Shown in pieces: positions 54,397-55,363 of a stretch of DNA of 55,363 nt. Both the position numbers and the translations under genes were made by a program. The notes beneath the pieces were generated by a model. The model did not search any database and was not told where the DNA came from. It saw only the letters and a list, made by a program, of their open reading frames with translations. The DNA comes from Clostridium sp. (GTDB taxonomy: Bacteria > Bacillota > Clostridia > Clostridiales > Clostridiaceae): positions 1-55,363 of the forward strand of contig NZ_JAUNLM010000011.1 in the NCBI RefSeq assembly GCF_030532265.1. Direction: 5' to 3'. The first letter of the stretch is position 1. Each line of letters opens with the position of its first letter.

Positions 54397-55257
54397 TTAT
54401 AATGGTGGTAAAGTCATTAATCCAGCAAATACTAATACTGCAAGTATAACTCCTACAACTATTCTATAAACTGCAAATACCCTCATAGGTTTCTTCTTTA
54501 AGTAGTTTACAAACTTATTCATAACAATAAGAGCAACTATAAATGCCACTACAAATCCTACTGCTAAAGCTATCCAATCAGTTGTTGTCATAATTGAATA
54601 ATCAAACTTTAACATATCAAGTCCAGTTGACCCTACCATAGCAGGTATTGCTAAGAAAAATGAAAATTCAGCAGCTACAGGTGTTGAAAGTCCAGCAATC
54701 CATCCACCCATTATTGTAGATGCACTTCTTGACATTCCAGGCCACATTGCAAAACACTGAGCAACACCAACTATTAAAGCTTCTTTAGGTGTAATTGCAT
54801 CAATATCCCTTGCTTTTGCTCTTCTTTTTCTATAAATATTTTCTATAACTATTAATAGTATACCTCCAACTATAAATCCATATATTACAGCTCTTGGAGT
54901 AAATAATGATTTTATTTTATCATGAAGAAGTAATCCCACTATAAGTGCAGGTATTGAACCAACTATTACATTAATACCAAATCTAAAACCTGTTTCTCCT
55001 TCTCTTCCTTTAGTAAATATAAATTTAAAAAATTCCACAACGCTAGTGCTTATTTTAGTCCAATATAATACAACAACGGCAAGTATTGCTCCAAGTTGTA
55101 TTACAACCGTAAACATATCTGCAAACGCTCCAGTAAAGTTTATTAAATTACCAACAAGAATCATATGTCCTGTTGATGAAACTGGAACGAACTCCGTTAG
55201 ACCTTCTACTATAGCAACAATAATTGCCTTAAGTATTAATAGCAAATCTATTCCCAC
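54397..55257 (-). CDS. uppP: Undecaprenyl-diphosphatase
   Basis: The 286-residue membrane enzyme removes a phosphate from undecaprenyl diphosphate, recycling the lipid carrier for peptidoglycan and wall polymers. It shows the two BacA/UppP motifs, VEGLTEFVPVSSTGHMI (Glu18, Glu22, His31) and PGMSRSASTI (Arg), in about eight hydrophobic segments. High expression in other bacteria gives bacitracin resistance. I use GTG 55257 as start (GTG GGA ATA GAT), but the Shine-Dalgarno is weak (AGTGAGTGAGAA), so the exact start is uncertain. It is monocistronic; the 55258-55363 flank is AT-rich. Confidence 0.94.
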   Translation of the reverse strand: MGIDLLLILKAIIVAIVEGLTEFVPVSSTGHMILVGNLINFTGAFADMFTVVIQLGAILAVVVLYWTKISTSVVEFFKFIFTKGREGETGFRFGINVIVGSIPALIVGLLLHDKIKSLFTPRAVIYGFIVGGILLIVIENIYRKRRAKARDIDAITPKEALIVGVAQCFAMWPGMSRSASTIMGGWIAGLSTPVAAEFSFFLAIPAMVGSTGLDMLKFDYSIMTTTDWIALAVGFVVAFIVALIVMNKFVNYLKKKPMRVFAVYRIVVGVILAVLVFAGLMTLPPL

Positions 55258-55363
55258 TCATTCTCACTCACTTTCTAAAAAATTTCTGACTTTTTAATTA
55301 TAAGTTTATTATAATGACTTGTCTATATATTACAATTTAATTAATCTAATTTTAAGAAAATAA

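Noticed and set aside
1-55363. Horizontally acquired island or defence system
   Set aside because: Base composition and codon use look even throughout, there are no integrases, transposases, restriction or toxin-antitoxin genes, and gene content is core metabolism.

Overview
The window is ordinary chromosome from a low-GC, endospore-forming anaerobic Firmicute, most likely Clostridium sensu stricto (cluster I). The evidence is strongly AT-biased codons and intergenic DNA, purine-rich Shine-Dalgarno sites, a T-box on argS, PyrR-type attenuation of the pyr operon, cotJABC spore-coat genes, pyruvate formate-lyase with its activase, two FeoB iron transporters and a thioredoxin reductase without an NADPH-binding motif. 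I cannot name the species. I see no rRNA, tRNA, phage, insertion sequence, integron or CRISPR array. Almost every transcription unit ends in a clear hairpin, often shared by convergent genes.

Layout, left to right. 1-950: SPFH (cut by the left edge) and NfeD membrane proteins. 1.2-6.2 kb: glutamine-dependent NAD synthetase, a PH-domain protein, a deoxynucleoside kinase and a DbpA-type DEAD-box helicase. 6.4-7.98 kb: a 44-codon gene with its own promoter and terminator, then trxA-trxB behind a promoter whose leader carries a GC-rich palindrome of CsoR-operator type. 8.0-13.3 kb: a NitT/TauT-type ABC importer of unknown substrate, divergent from a Ca2+-type P-ATPase. 13.3-17.1 kb: CvfB, a gamma-carbonic-anhydrase-like protein, a PHP-like protein without metal ligands, small membrane proteins and an Lrp/AsnC regulator. 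17.1-27.8 kb: two Fur-box-controlled ferrous iron loci (regulator-feoA-feoA-feoB on the minus strand; feoA-feoB-Cys-rich peptide on the plus strand). Between them lie a PEPCK/HPr-kinase-like protein, PlsC, a ComEC-like lipoprotein, an RNase-H-like protein and a HAD phosphatase.

27.8-38.5 kb: AI-2E-type permease, argS with T-box, a divergent Ppx/GppA-HD protein, an M50 protease, an LCP cell-wall ligase with a low-complexity tail, birA, asnA and ldh. 38.5-42.3 kb: a DEDDh exonuclease and pflB-pflA. 42.4-48.5 kb: the pyrBICFKDE operon, encoding the whole route from carbamoyl phosphate to UMP, behind a PyrR-type attenuator. 48.5-55.3 kb: a TDT transporter, a polysaccharide deacetylase, cotJABC, a serine-hydrolase-fold protein without its nucleophile serine, 6-phosphofructokinase and uppP.

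Together the genes describe fermentative metabolism (Pfk, Ldh, Pfl), Fur-controlled Fe(II) uptake, ferredoxin-linked thiol redox control, pyrimidine synthesis and envelope/spore functions. I found no defence island or new multi-gene system. The most interesting material is a set of proteins with altered catalytic motifs (thioredoxin reductase, serine hydrolase, PHP, Ppx/GppA, PEPCK/HPrK-like) and several cis-regulatory signals.
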